DNA of 64,000 bases from [Eubacterium] yurii subsp. margaretiae ATCC 43715 (GCA_000146855.1 GL405246.1:1746725-1810724); one strand, 5' to 3'. Counted from the stretch's first letter, positions 44,999 to 54,863 are shown. The notes: a model not told the origin generated them from the sequence alone. Program-made: numbers and translations.

Positions 44999-46378
44999 AT
45001 GAAAACACTGATTAAAAACGGAAATATAGTTACATCTTCTGAAACTTTTAAAGCAGATTTGCTGATAGAAGATGAGATAATAAAGGAAATAGGCATAATT
45101 GACGGATCTGTAGCTGATACAGTGATAGACGCCACAGGAAAATTTGTAATGCCGGGTGCAATAGACGCACATACTCATATGGCTCTTAGACAGTCTGAGC
45201 AGTTTACAAGTGTTGACAGTTTTTACACAGGAGGAGTGGCAGCAGCATGCGGAGGTACTACAACTATAGTAGACCATATAGCATTTTCACCTGCAGGCTC
45301 TCCACTTCATACAAGTATCAAGAGATACTATGAGCTTGCAAAGGACTGCGCTGTAGACTATTCCTTCCATGGAGTAATCCAATATGTTGATGACGAAATA
45401 ATAAAAGAGCTTGAAAATCTTGTTTTAAACGAAGGAATTACAAGCTTTAAGGCATATAGTACCTACTCTTATCCAATGAATGACGAAGGATTTTTGAGAA
45501 TACTTAAGAGTATGAAAAAAACAGGCGGTATACTTACTGTTCACTGCGAAAATGACGGAATAACAAACTATCTTCAAAAGAAGTTTATAAGTGAAGGCAA
45601 TACATCAGCAAAGTATCATCCGCTAAGCAGACCTAACAATGCAGAGGCTGAAACTGTAGCAAGACTTATACAAATAAGTGAGCTTGCTGACGACTCGAAT
45701 CTATATATAGTGCATACATCTGCAAAAGAGTCTCTCGATCAGATAAGACTTGGCAGAAAAAGAGGACTGAAAAATTTAAAGGTAGAAACTTGCCCTCAAT
45801 ATCTCTTGCTTACAGATGAAGAATATGACAAGGACAATGCCGAGGCTCTAAAGTATATAATGGCTCCTCCTCTTAGAAAAAAAGAAGATAATGAAGCTCT
45901 CTGGACAGCTGTACAGGATAATACTGTAGATGTGATAGCAACTGACCACTGCCCTTTCCACCATAGTCAAAAGCTTGAGGGCATGGACGCATTTAACAAG
46001 GCTCCCGGCGGTGTAGCAGGAGTTGAAGAAAGAGTAAGACTTATGTTTACTCATGGAGTATCTACTAATAAGATAAGTGAAAATCAATTTGTCAAACTGC
46101 TTTGCGAAAATCCTGCAAGGATATTTGGCATGTATCCTAAAAAAGGAACTCTTGCCATAGGAACAGATGCCGACATCATGATAATAGATCCTAATGAAAA
46201 AGATACTTTATCAAAACAAAACCTACACTCTGTTTGTGACTACAGTATATTTGAAGGTTTTGAAGTAAGTTGTAAAATACCTTATGTCTTACTTCGTGGA
46301 AAAGTCCTTGTAAAAGACGGCAAATTCTTAGGTGAAAAAGGATATGGCAATTTTATAAAGAGAAGTCCGAAAAAATAG
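44999..46378 (+). CDS. Dihydropyrimidinase / D-hydantoinase
   Basis: 459 residues of the cyclic amidohydrolase superfamily. GAIDAHTHM (metal HxH), ITSFKAYSTYS (carbamylated Lys), TVHCEND, VHTSAKESLDQI and IATDHCPF (metal ligands and catalytic Asp) are in the expected order. It hydrolyses 5,6-dihydropyrimidines or hydantoins. No dihydropyrimidine dehydrogenase or carbamoylase lies nearby. SD TTGGAG. Confidence 0.9.
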   Translation: MKTLIKNGNIVTSSETFKADLLIEDEIIKEIGIIDGSVADTVIDATGKFVMPGAIDAHTHMALRQSEQFTSVDSFYTGGVAAACGGTTTIVDHIAFSPAGSPLHTSIKRYYELAKDCAVDYSFHGVIQYVDDEIIKELENLVLNEGITSFKAYSTYSYPMNDEGFLRILKSMKKTGGILTVHCENDGITNYLQKKFISEGNTSAKYHPLSRPNNAEAETVARLIQISELADDSNLYIVHTSAKESLDQIRLGRKRGLKNLKVETCPQYLLLTDEEYDKDNAEALKYIMAPPLRKKEDNEALWTAVQDNTVDVIATDHCPFHHSQKLEGMDAFNKAPGGVAGVEERVRLMFTHGVSTNKISENQFVKLLCENPARIFGMYPKKGTLAIGTDADIMIIDPNEKDTLSKQNLHSVCDYSIFEGFEVSCKIPYVLLRGKVLVKDGKFLGEKGYGNFIKRSPKK

Positions 46379-46387
46379 GATAAACAC

Positions 46388-46514
46388 TTATACTAAAATC
46401 TAGTAGAAAAATGGATTATTTTATAAAAATTGATGCACTACAAGTCTATTAAAAAAAGACGTGCTAAAAAGTATCACCAGGATAGAATCCATAGTTTAAA
46501 TAGAGTTTAGTATT
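46388..46514 (+). repeat. Dispersed intergenic repeat, subfamily 1, copy A
   Basis: It starts TTATACTAAAATCTAGTAGA, contains GGATTATTTTATAAAAA, GATGCACTA and GTGCTAAAAAGTATCAC, and ends AGTTTAAATAGAGTTTAGT. It lies in the short gap between the hydantoinase stop and the mreC start, so any mreC promoter must sit inside or just after it. Confidence 0.8.
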
Positions 46515-46537
46515 GAGCAAATCAAGGAGAACCATAG

Positions 46538-47383
46538 ATGATAAATAAATGGATGAAAAATATCCGAAAGTACAAGTTGATAATAATAGCAGTTATAGTA
46601 TTTTTGGTATTGTTCATAAGTCTGGCAACTTCAATGAGAAACAACAAAAGCGGTGCTGTCCAAAAGGGCGGATTTAATATAATATCATCAATATCAAATA
46701 AATTCGTCTCAATTAGAGACAGTTTTTCAGGTAGTGCAAAGCAAAAGGAAATAGAACAACTGAAGGCTGAAAATGCAAAACTTAAGACTCAGCTTATAGA
46801 AAATACCATCTCAAAAGACAATCTTAAGCAACTCCAAGCTTTGCAAAAATCATTGAAATTTGTAACAGACAAAAATTCGAGTGCCTTCGTATCGGCTGAT
46901 ATAGTGGCTAAAAACTCCGGCAACTACTACAAGACTTTTACCATTTCGGCTGGTTCAGCCCAAGGAGTAAAAACTGACTCAATAGTGGTAAATGGTGAAG
47001 GACTTGTGGGTAGAGTGTACGAGATTTCTAAAAACTACTGCAAGGCAATATCTATACTTGACAATAGAACTCCGATAAGCTTTGAAATAGTTGGCAGAAA
47101 TAATGATACCGGAATGATAATGCAGGATACTAAAGTGGTACAAATCAGTGACGAATCCCTTGTAAAAGGATATATGTTCGACTCCAACTCACCTGTAAAG
47201 GTCGGAGAAATGATTACTACTTCAGGTCTTGGACTATATCCATCAGGAATACCTATAGGTAAGATAGAACAGGTAATACCTGATGATAAAAACATACTCA
47301 AATACGTTGTTGTCAGACCTTTTGTAGATTTTACAAATCTGAATAAGGTGATGATATTCAACAAAATAGATACGGAAAGTTAA
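46538..47383 (+). CDS. mreC: Rod shape-determining protein MreC
   Basis: 281 residues. N-terminal membrane anchor (about 12-30), coiled coil (KQKEIEQLKAENAKLKTQLIE, about 68-105) and two beta-barrel domains (SADIVAKN..., VNGEGLVGRVYEIS, YPSGIPIGKIEQV). It scaffolds the elongation complex outside the membrane. It is the first gene of mreC-mreD-PBP2; mreB is not in the window. Confidence 0.93.
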   Translation: MINKWMKNIRKYKLIIIAVIVFLVLFISLATSMRNNKSGAVQKGGFNIISSISNKFVSIRDSFSGSAKQKEIEQLKAENAKLKTQLIENTISKDNLKQLQALQKSLKFVTDKNSSAFVSADIVAKNSGNYYKTFTISAGSAQGVKTDSIVVNGEGLVGRVYEISKNYCKAISILDNRTPISFEIVGRNNDTGMIMQDTKVVQISDESLVKGYMFDSNSPVKVGEMITTSGLGLYPSGIPIGKIEQVIPDDKNILKYVVVRPFVDFTNLNKVMIFNKIDTES

Positions 47384-47387
47384 GTTT

Positions 47388-47864
47388 ATGAAAAATATAC
47401 TCAGCCTGATAACAGGCATAGTTATAATTATTTTTTCAAATGTAATATTGAATTTTGCCAGCGTCTCCCCAAAAATAGAACCTATAGTAATATATGTTAT
47501 AATGCTAGCTATATTTTCCGAAAGTAATAAGTACTATCTGTATTTTTTAGGATTATTTTTCGGATTTTTGCAAGATGCGTCTGTAGGAAGATATTCATCC
47601 CTGTACGCAATAGCATTCCTGTTTATAATGATAGGTGGAGAACTAGTAAAACATAAGATTAGAAGAGAGTATTTTTTGGTATCTTTCTTCACTTGCCTGA
47701 TTTTCGTGCTTTCATCGACATTGTATTTCTCACTTCTTTCAGGCTCAACACTCTCACTAATGGAAATGACAAAGATAAATTTCATATATATAATAAAAAC
47801 TATGGCTGTATGTAGTATCATACTACTCATACTGTGTAAGATAAAAGGAAGAGATAGAATATGA
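47388..47864 (+). CDS. mreD: Rod shape-determining protein MreD
   Basis: 158 residues with five membrane helices; FGFLQDASVGRYSSLYAIAFLFI is the conserved MreD segment (LG...D......LG). The stop overlaps the PBP2 ATG by four bases, implying translational coupling. Membrane partner of MreC and the elongation PBP. Confidence 0.9.
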   Translation: MKNILSLITGIVIIIFSNVILNFASVSPKIEPIVIYVIMLAIFSESNKYYLYFLGLFFGFLQDASVGRYSSLYAIAFLFIMIGGELVKHKIRREYFLVSFFTCLIFVLSSTLYFSLLSGSTLSLMEMTKINFIYIIKTMAVCSIILLILCKIKGRDRI

Positions 47865-50800
47865 AACCGGCTGATATAAACAATAGATTCAAATATATCT
47901 ACGGTTTTATAGCCTTGGTATGTATCTTGATAATAATGAGAATACTTTTTTTGGGGATAGTAGAAAAGGAAAACTATAGAAGTATTGCTGAAGAAAGTAT
48001 ATACAAGGACATAACCATACCTGCCCCTCGTGGAGAGATTCGTGATAAAAACGGAGTCCTCTTGGCAGGAAACAAGCCTATATTTACCGTAACTATATTA
48101 AAAAATGAAATAGAAAATTCAGTAAGTAACGCTAAGGAAAGAAAGTTAAAGATTAATGCGGTGTCTAAAAAAATATCAGACATCCTAAAGAAAAACAATG
48201 AAAGTATAGAGGATAACTTTCCTATAAATATCACAAATGGAGCCTATACATTCATATTTGATGAAGACATCAAAAAATGGAAAAAAGACAATAATATTGA
48301 CGAAAAAATGAATGCCAAAGAAGCTTTTTATAAAATTGCCGATAATTTCTCCAAACAATCCGGCACTCCTATAGATAAAAATTCAAGCGTATTTGAAATT
48401 CAAAAGAGCTTAAACGAGAATGGAATATATCCTCCTATATCTGTTACAGGCAGTATGGAATATACAAGGGCTCTTGACAAGGAACAATGGCTTGGCAACT
48501 ATGGCATTAAAGATACAAAAATTTCTGCCAAAGACGCCTTTGCAAAGATAAGAAAAAATAGGCTCATAGATGAAAAGCTGACAGATGCACAGGCAAGGGA
48601 TATACTCATCATAGTGGATGCCATGCTGTCTAAAAAGTATCTCCAGTATGAACCTGCCCTAATTTCAAGAGACATAAGTCAAAAGACGGTAGCAATAATC
48701 GAAGAAAATATTGTAGCTCTTGATGGTGTAACAGTCCAAGTCGAACCTCTTAGATACTACCCTCAAGGCAATCTTGCTTCTCATATATTAGGTCAGATAG
48801 GAAAGATATCATCAAACGATGAAGCCTACCTTGAAGATGAAAGATATTCAAAATCAGACTATGTAGGTAAGTCAGGAATTGAATATGCCTTTGAAAAGCA
48901 CCTTAAGGGAACAAATGGTTATGAAAGAGTGCTTGTGGACTCCGCAGGTAATAAGATAAAGGATATAGAGTCAAAAGAAGGTACTGCAGGAAATACCGTA
49001 TATCTTTCAATTGATGCAAAACTCCAAAAGGTTGCAGAAGCTTCACTTGAAAAGACACTCAAGACTCTCCAAGTCGGTGGAACATACGACAGCAAATGGG
49101 GAGATATGAAGATGAGAGGGGCTACCAAGATATATAAAAATGCGAATGCAGGAGCAATTGTAGCACTTGATATAAAGACAGGAAAAGTCCTTGCCATGGC
49201 AAGTTACCCTTCTTATGATCCAAATATGTTTACGGATGGTCTAACACAGGCTCAACTAAAATCACTTGAACCTGAAAATCCTAATGACCCACTTTCTCCA
49301 AAACCTATGTTCAATGCAGCAACCATGACAGCAGTACAACCGGGCTCAGTATTTAAGATGATTACGGCACTTGCCGGACTGGAAAATGGACTTGACCCCT
49401 ACTATTCTATAGAAGATAAGGGTTTTATAGAAATAGGTGGAGTTCCTTTTGGTAACTGGCTTTGGAATCAGGAGAGAAAAACACAGGGCTTTGAAAATGT
49501 CGTAACGGCACTTAAAGACTCTAACAACTACTATTTCTACTGTATTTCAGTAGGATATAACTATGCTACTGACAAGAATATCCCTATGGGAGATATGAAA
49601 AACGGTACAACAATACTTGATATGGCAAGAAAATTTGGTCTTGATAAAAAGACCGGACTTGAAATATATGAACTTAGCGGAAAAATTCCGGATCCTAAGA
49701 CTAAATATCTTCAACAACAACAATATATGAAGAGGGACATCACTTCCAAAATGGCTAATTATTTCAAGGATATTAATGCCAAAGCCAATGAAAAACAGTA
49801 TGAAGAAAGAATAAAGACGATAATAAGCTGGACTGATGAAAATCCTTCAAGAGCAGAGATAATCAAAAGACTTGCAAATCTCAAGGTAAGATCTGAAAAA
49901 CTTGAAGAAGTGGCTGACCTGCTTAAATATACCTACTTCAATCATGCCAACTGGACTACAGGAGACATATTCAATATGGCTATAGGACAAGGTGAGCATC
50001 AATATACACCTGTCCAAATAGCAAACTATATTTCAGCCATAGCAAATAACGGCTACCTAAATAAAGTATCCTTAGTCAATAAATTAGTCGAAAAACAAAG
50101 CGGAAAAGAGACAGTAATTCAGCCTGAAAGAGAGAAAATAGCTATATCAAATCCACAAAATTACTACTATATCCAACATGGTATGGTTGACGTTTCGGAT
50201 GAAGGTACTGCAAAGGACATATTTGCCAAATTCCCTATAAAAGTTGCGGCAAAGACAGGTACAGCTGAAACTCAAGGTAAGATACCTACAAAGGACGAAG
50301 TGGCTTACTATATGTCACATCTTGGATACTATGATGTAAAAAAAGATGATGTGCTTGCCCTAGCGAAAAAACTTAAAGCGCAATCTACAACAAAATACAA
50401 AGAAGAATACTATATCAAGTCGGCAATCTTGTCATTAAACAGAAGCTTGACTATAAATGACCTTGATACTTTCAAGGAGACTTATGGTGACTACTCTTGG
50501 TTTGTCGCCTATGCGCCTTATGATAAGCCAGAGATTGCAGTTGTTACCTTACTTTTCCAAGGTGGCTCCGGTGGACATGCAGGCCCTGCTACAAGGGACG
50601 TAATAGCTCAGTACATGGGACTTAATAAGGAAGAAGTAAAGCTGAACGACGAAAAAGACAACTTGAAGATAAAAGTTGAGCAAGATCAAAGTAATACTCA
50701 GAAAAAGACTTATAATTACGAAAACACATATACTCCAAATCAAAATAACTATTTGCAACAAAATCCTAATCCGTCTTATACTACTCCGGTAGAAGAAAAA

Positions 50801-51043
50801 CCAAAGGTAGTAAATACTCAACCTAAGAACAATACAAAGGTACAAAATCAAAACAATAATCCTCCAACGGTGAATACACCAACGGAAAAGAAGGAAAATA
50901 CAAATCCACCTGTGCAAAATAACAATACCCAACCTGCACAGGAAGACAAGGCTCCTCCTGAAACAAAACCACCTAAGCAAGAGGAAGATCCTTCCGACAA
51001 GACTTACGATGGTGATGGTAATGGAGACTCTGTAATATTTTAA
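47861..51043 (+). CDS. Penicillin-binding protein 2 (elongation transpeptidase) with extended domains
   Basis: 1060 residues, well above the 600-750 usual for PBP2. Membrane anchor (about 12-32), pedestal domain with APRGEIRDKNGVLLAG, and transpeptidase domain with SxxK in PGSVFKM (Ser about 495), SNN near 552 and KTGTAET near 797. Lys/Glu-rich insertions lie between SNN and KTG (about 605-690) and after KTG (about 805-870). A low-complexity Asn/Gln/Pro/Lys tail of about 120 residues ends the protein. It cross-links peptidoglycan during lateral growth. The tail and insertions suggest extra contacts with the thick wall or partner proteins. Confidence 0.9.
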   Translation: MKPADINNRFKYIYGFIALVCILIIMRILFLGIVEKENYRSIAEESIYKDITIPAPRGEIRDKNGVLLAGNKPIFTVTILKNEIENSVSNAKERKLKINAVSKKISDILKKNNESIEDNFPINITNGAYTFIFDEDIKKWKKDNNIDEKMNAKEAFYKIADNFSKQSGTPIDKNSSVFEIQKSLNENGIYPPISVTGSMEYTRALDKEQWLGNYGIKDTKISAKDAFAKIRKNRLIDEKLTDAQARDILIIVDAMLSKKYLQYEPALISRDISQKTVAIIEENIVALDGVTVQVEPLRYYPQGNLASHILGQIGKISSNDEAYLEDERYSKSDYVGKSGIEYAFEKHLKGTNGYERVLVDSAGNKIKDIESKEGTAGNTVYLSIDAKLQKVAEASLEKTLKTLQVGGTYDSKWGDMKMRGATKIYKNANAGAIVALDIKTGKVLAMASYPSYDPNMFTDGLTQAQLKSLEPENPNDPLSPKPMFNAATMTAVQPGSVFKMITALAGLENGLDPYYSIEDKGFIEIGGVPFGNWLWNQERKTQGFENVVTALKDSNNYYFYCISVGYNYATDKNIPMGDMKNGTTILDMARKFGLDKKTGLEIYELSGKIPDPKTKYLQQQQYMKRDITSKMANYFKDINAKANEKQYEERIKTIISWTDENPSRAEIIKRLANLKVRSEKLEEVADLLKYTYFNHANWTTGDIFNMAIGQGEHQYTPVQIANYISAIANNGYLNKVSLVNKLVEKQSGKETVIQPEREKIAISNPQNYYYIQHGMVDVSDEGTAKDIFAKFPIKVAAKTGTAETQGKIPTKDEVAYYMSHLGYYDVKKDDVLALAKKLKAQSTTKYKEEYYIKSAILSLNRSLTINDLDTFKETYGDYSWFVAYAPYDKPEIAVVTLLFQGGSGGHAGPATRDVIAQYMGLNKEEVKLNDEKDNLKIKVEQDQSNTQKKTYNYENTYTPNQNNYLQQNPNPSYTTPVEEKPKVVNTQPKNNTKVQNQNNNPPTVNTPTEKKENTNPPVQNNNTQPAQEDKAPPETKPPKQEEDPSDKTYDGDGNGDSVIF

Positions 51044-51066
51044 TTATGAAAAGGTGATAATGCAAT

Positions 51067-51933
51067 ATGAAGAAAAATAATCTAAAAAAATATATTATTT
51101 TAATATTGTTATTATCATCTTTTTTTTACACAGTTTTTTCCTACGTTCAAAAGAGTTTTTTTCAAGTCTCAAATCACAATCTCCGGTTTCACTTCATTGA
51201 CGTAGGACAAGGTGACAGCTCACTTATAATAACTCCAAGTGGCAAGACAGTCTTGATAGACGCAGGAGATGAGGCCCATGCCAAAAAGGTAGTAAACTAT
51301 ATAAGAGAACGAGGTATAGAAAAGCTTGATCTTGTAATAGCCACACATCCCGACGCAGACCATATAGGTGGAATGGACAAGGTGATTAAAAACTTTGATA
51401 TAGATGTCTTTGCAATGCCTGATGTTTCAGCAAAAACAAATCAATATAAGCAGATACAAAGGGAGCTTAAGACAAAGAAGATGAAGGCAACAAGGCTGTA
51501 TCAAGGAGATGAAGTACAAATTGATGACAATATCGACTTTGAAATACTCTCACCTGTGCGAGGCAAGAAATATGATGATACAAATGAATATTCCATAGTA
51601 GCAAAAATAGTTTACAAAGATACAAGCTTCATACTAATGGGAGATGCGACTATGGAAAATGAGGTAGACATTATAAACAAGGTCCCTGATATTGATATAG
51701 ATGTGCTCAAGCTAGGTCATCACGGCAGTTCCACATCTTCGTCAGACTACTTCATCACCAAGACATCTCCAAATATAGCGATTATTTCCTGTGGAAAAAA
51801 CAACAAATACGGACATCCACATCAGGAAGTAATGAGAGTGTTGAAAAAACATGGAGTAACACCCTATCGTACAGATGAGATGGGCGACATCGTAATAACA
51901 AGTGACGGCAAAGAGATAAAATATATTGATTAA
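51067..51933 (+). CDS. Exported ComEC-type metallo-beta-lactamase-fold hydrolase
   Basis: 288 residues. An N-terminal membrane anchor (YIILILLLSSFFYTVFSYV, about 9-27) is followed by a metallo-hydrolase domain. That domain has FIDVGQGDSSLIITPSG (43-59), LIDAGD, THPDADHIGGMD (93-104), MGDAT, LKLGHHGSSTSSSDYF and KYGHPHQEVM. These are the motifs of the C-terminal domain of ComEC. It probably digests the incoming strand or cell-wall-linked DNA outside the membrane. It follows PBP2 by 23 bases and may be in the mre operon. The channel half is encoded at 5602-6918. Confidence 0.88.
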   Translation: MKKNNLKKYIILILLLSSFFYTVFSYVQKSFFQVSNHNLRFHFIDVGQGDSSLIITPSGKTVLIDAGDEAHAKKVVNYIRERGIEKLDLVIATHPDADHIGGMDKVIKNFDIDVFAMPDVSAKTNQYKQIQRELKTKKMKATRLYQGDEVQIDDNIDFEILSPVRGKKYDDTNEYSIVAKIVYKDTSFILMGDATMENEVDIINKVPDIDIDVLKLGHHGSSTSSSDYFITKTSPNIAIISCGKNNKYGHPHQEVMRVLKKHGVTPYRTDEMGDIVITSDGKEIKYID

Positions 51934-52225
51934 ATATTTGTTTTAATATCAATGCTCTCTCATTAATGGAATAATTTTATCTTTCAATCATAGTTATAGC
52001 AAAGCTAATTCTTAAATTTTTTCAAAAAAATATTTGACTTTGCACTTTGTGCATTTGTTCCTGCTTAACTGTTCTTGAGATACATTTATTCAAAATACCA
52101 TAGATTATAAATAATAATATCATTTATTGACATTATCATTTGATTTTTTAGCCAAAAAAATATAAATACTCACTATAAATTTTGAAACCAGCAATAATAT
52201 ACAAGGTATATGGAGGTGATACATC

Positions 52226-53512
52226 ATGAATATAGTAAAATACAAGAATAATCAAAGTCTTGAAGAAAAGATACAGATACTCTCTGATTCTGCCAAATAT
52301 GATGTATCATGCTCTTCGAGCGGATCTAATAGGCAAAATAAGGGTGGACTTGGAAATGCACATGTTTCCGGAATATGCCATAGCTGGACAAGTGACGGCA
52401 GATGTGTATCTCTACTGAAGATTTTGATGACAAATAAGTGCATATATGACTGCTCCTACTGTATCAACCGTAGCTCCAATACTGATATCAAAAGAGCAAT
52501 ATTTGACGTACAGGAAATTGTGGACTTGACGATTAACTTCTATAGAAGAAACTATATTGAAGGCTTGTTTTTGAGTAGCGGAGTATATAAAAGTCCAAAT
52601 TACACTATGGAACTTCTGTATCAAGTCGCATACAAACTTAGAGAAGAAGAAAATTTCAACGGATATATACACATGAAAGCCATACCGGGTGCAGATAAGT
52701 TGCTAATAGATAAAGTTGCTTCTCTTGTGGACAGAATGAGCGTAAATATTGAACTGCCTTCAGAAGAAAGCCTCAAAAAACTCGCTCCGCAAAAAGACAG
52801 GCAGAGCATATTCTTGCCTATGTATCATATGAAAAATCACACTCTTATGATAAGTGACGAGAAAAAGCGTTTTAAACACGCACCATCTTATATCCCGGCA
52901 GGTCAGACAACTCAGATGATAATAGGAGCAAGTAATGAAAGCGACCTTTCCATACTCAAACTTACTGAGGCTCTCTATGACAAGGTAATGCTCAAAAGAG
53001 TGTATTTTTCCGCATATATTCCTGTAAATGAAGGCTCTAATCTACCTGCAATAACTTCTGCTCCCCCGCTTAAAAGGGAAAACAGACTATATCAGGCTGA
53101 TTGGCTGCTCAGATTTTACGGTTTTAGGGCGGATGAGATTTTGAACGAAAAAAATCCTTTCTTTGACCTTGAGCTTGATCCAAAGAGCAACTGGGCATTG
53201 AACAACCTCCACCTCTTCCCTGTTGAAATAAATAGCTGCAGTTATGAAATGCTACTTAAAATCCCCGGTATAGGCGTAATTTGTGCTAAGAGGATAATAA
53301 GGGCAAGGAAATATGCGAGTGTAAGCTTTGAAACCTTGAAAAAATTAGGAGCTGTAGTAAAAAGAGCAAAGTATTTTATCACTTGCAGGGGCAAGTTCTA
53401 CGGAGATATAAAGATGGACGAGATAAGCATTAGGCAAAATATAAAGCCTAAGGCAAAAAAAGAAAGCCCTTATGAACAGTTGACTTTTGACAGCTTTATC
53501 AATGTTGTATAA
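52226..53512 (+). CDS. Putative DNA modification/repair radical SAM protein
   Basis: 428 residues. CIYDCSYC (Cys 72, 76, 79) binds the 4Fe-4S cluster of radical SAM enzymes. A TIM-barrel core follows, with VNIELPSEES, and a C-terminal helix-hairpin-helix (EMLLKIPGIGVICAKRIIRARK) that suggests DNA binding. This matches the family annotated as a radical SAM protein linked to a UDG-like partner (TIGR03916). The partner gene at 53652 fits. SD GGAGGTGA. Confidence 0.88.
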   Translation: MNIVKYKNNQSLEEKIQILSDSAKYDVSCSSSGSNRQNKGGLGNAHVSGICHSWTSDGRCVSLLKILMTNKCIYDCSYCINRSSNTDIKRAIFDVQEIVDLTINFYRRNYIEGLFLSSGVYKSPNYTMELLYQVAYKLREEENFNGYIHMKAIPGADKLLIDKVASLVDRMSVNIELPSEESLKKLAPQKDRQSIFLPMYHMKNHTLMISDEKKRFKHAPSYIPAGQTTQMIIGASNESDLSILKLTEALYDKVMLKRVYFSAYIPVNEGSNLPAITSAPPLKRENRLYQADWLLRFYGFRADEILNEKNPFFDLELDPKSNWALNNLHLFPVEINSCSYEMLLKIPGIGVICAKRIIRARKYASVSFETLKKLGAVVKRAKYFITCRGKFYGDIKMDEISIRQNIKPKAKKESPYEQLTFDSFINVV

Positions 53513-53651
53513 TAATACTAAAATTCAAAACTTATATCTTTTAATAACTTGTAAAAAAATTAATTTCTATATCAAATATCTATTAAAAAATTTATAGCAA
53601 AGCAGTAAAATATAGCTATATACACCATTTAAATATATAGAGGTAAATATT

Positions 53652-54410
53652 TTGAAAAATGAAGATATTACAAAAGAAAAATTCATCTATGTATATGACG
53701 GCAGTTTTGAAGGCTTTTTGTCCTGCGTCTATACCTTTTATAAAGAACGTGATATCATAATGGACATTAGGTCAGACGATGAACAGATACAATTCTTCAC
53801 ATCTTTTAAAAATATAGCTTCAAACAAGGAACATTTTGACATTGTCTATGACTCCATTCAAGACAAGATGTCCTTTAACTGTCTAAACACAATATACTGC
53901 GCATTTTTATCAGATGAGGATAAAAAAGAGCTAAAGATACTTGATTATATAATGCTTGGTTTTAAAATAGGAGCAAAGGTTGAAAATATGCTGGCAAACC
54001 ATTCAGTTCTTGATGTTTTGAAAATGGCAAAAAAGACCTCTGCTGAAAAACATAAGTTTTTAGGTCTTGTACGATTTAAACAAGTAAAAAATACTCTGAT
54101 TTCCTTTATAGAGCCGACTTGCAACATACTCCCCCTACTTGGCAATCACTTTGCAAAGAGGTATGCAGGAGAAAACTTTATGATATACGATTTGAAAAGG
54201 GAGTATATGTTACTTTACGACAAAACAAAGATTTCCTTTTTTTCAATAGCAAAAAATCATATACAGGAGTTTATAGATTATCCTGATGAATTTGAAAATT
54301 TTTGGAGGACATACCATAAGACCATGGGTATAGAATCAAGAAAAAATGACAGATGTCAAAAAAATCATATGCCTGTAAAATACTGGAAAAACTTACCTGA
54401 AATGAATTAA
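53652..54410 (+). CDS. DUF4130-type putative DNA metabolism protein, partner of the radical SAM enzyme
   Basis: 252 residues beginning with TTG at 53652 (SD AGAGGT). YVYDGSFEGFLSCVYTFY at the start and DEFENFWRTYHKTMGIESRKN..C...MPVKYWKNLPEM at the end define the TIGR03915/DUF4130 family. That family occurs next to the radical SAM gene in many Firmicutes, or fused to a uracil-DNA glycosylase domain in other bacteria. Here there is no glycosylase domain. The enzymatic role is unproven. Confidence 0.87.
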   Translation: MKNEDITKEKFIYVYDGSFEGFLSCVYTFYKERDIIMDIRSDDEQIQFFTSFKNIASNKEHFDIVYDSIQDKMSFNCLNTIYCAFLSDEDKKELKILDYIMLGFKIGAKVENMLANHSVLDVLKMAKKTSAEKHKFLGLVRFKQVKNTLISFIEPTCNILPLLGNHFAKRYAGENFMIYDLKREYMLLYDKTKISFFSIAKNHIQEFIDYPDEFENFWRTYHKTMGIESRKNDRCQKNHMPVKYWKNLPEMN

Positions 54411-54487
54411 TAAAAAATAAATTGCATTATAATACAACTTTTTACTAACTTTGCAATAAAAATTGCAATAAATATTTATTTTTTCAC

Positions 54488-54516
54488 TTGATTAATTAGA
54501 TAAACTATGTTAGAAT
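54488..54516 (+). promoter_or_regulatory. Promoter of the cold shock gene
   Basis: -35 TTGATT (54488-54493), a 17-base spacer and -10 TAGAAT (54511-54516). The start of transcription would be near 54523, leaving a leader of about 137 bases, as is usual for cold-shock genes with structured leaders. Confidence 0.65.
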
Positions 54517-54659
54517 GTGACAGTAATAAAACGTGTTTGGAAAGAAAAAGAGTTTGTGTGTTGCCCTTAAGTAATATAATTAGTAAAGGTTATACGATGC
54601 TTTTTTATTAATTCCAGAGTTTTAGATTTACTATTATTATATTTTTAGGAGGCAGTACA

Positions 54660-54857
54660 ATGACTGGTAAAGTAAAATGGTTTAACGCTGAAAAAGGATT
54701 CGGATTTATCGAAAGAGAAGGCGGAGATGATGTATTCGTGCATTTCTCAGCTATCCAAACAGACGGTTTTAAGACTCTTGATGAAGGACAAAACGTTGAG
54801 TTTGAAATAACTGACGGAGCAAGAGGACCTCAAGCAGCAAACGTAGTAAAACTGTAA
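54660..54857 (+). CDS. Cold shock protein (CspA family)
   Basis: 65 residues: a single OB-fold with RNP1 KGFGFI (13-18) and RNP2 VFVHF (26-30). RNA chaperone. SD AGGAGG. A long leader, its own promoter and a strong terminator mark it as a stand-alone gene. Confidence 0.95.
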   Translation: MTGKVKWFNAEKGFGFIEREGGDDVFVHFSAIQTDGFKTLDEGQNVEFEITDGARGPQAANVVKL

Positions 54858-54863
54858 CAAATT

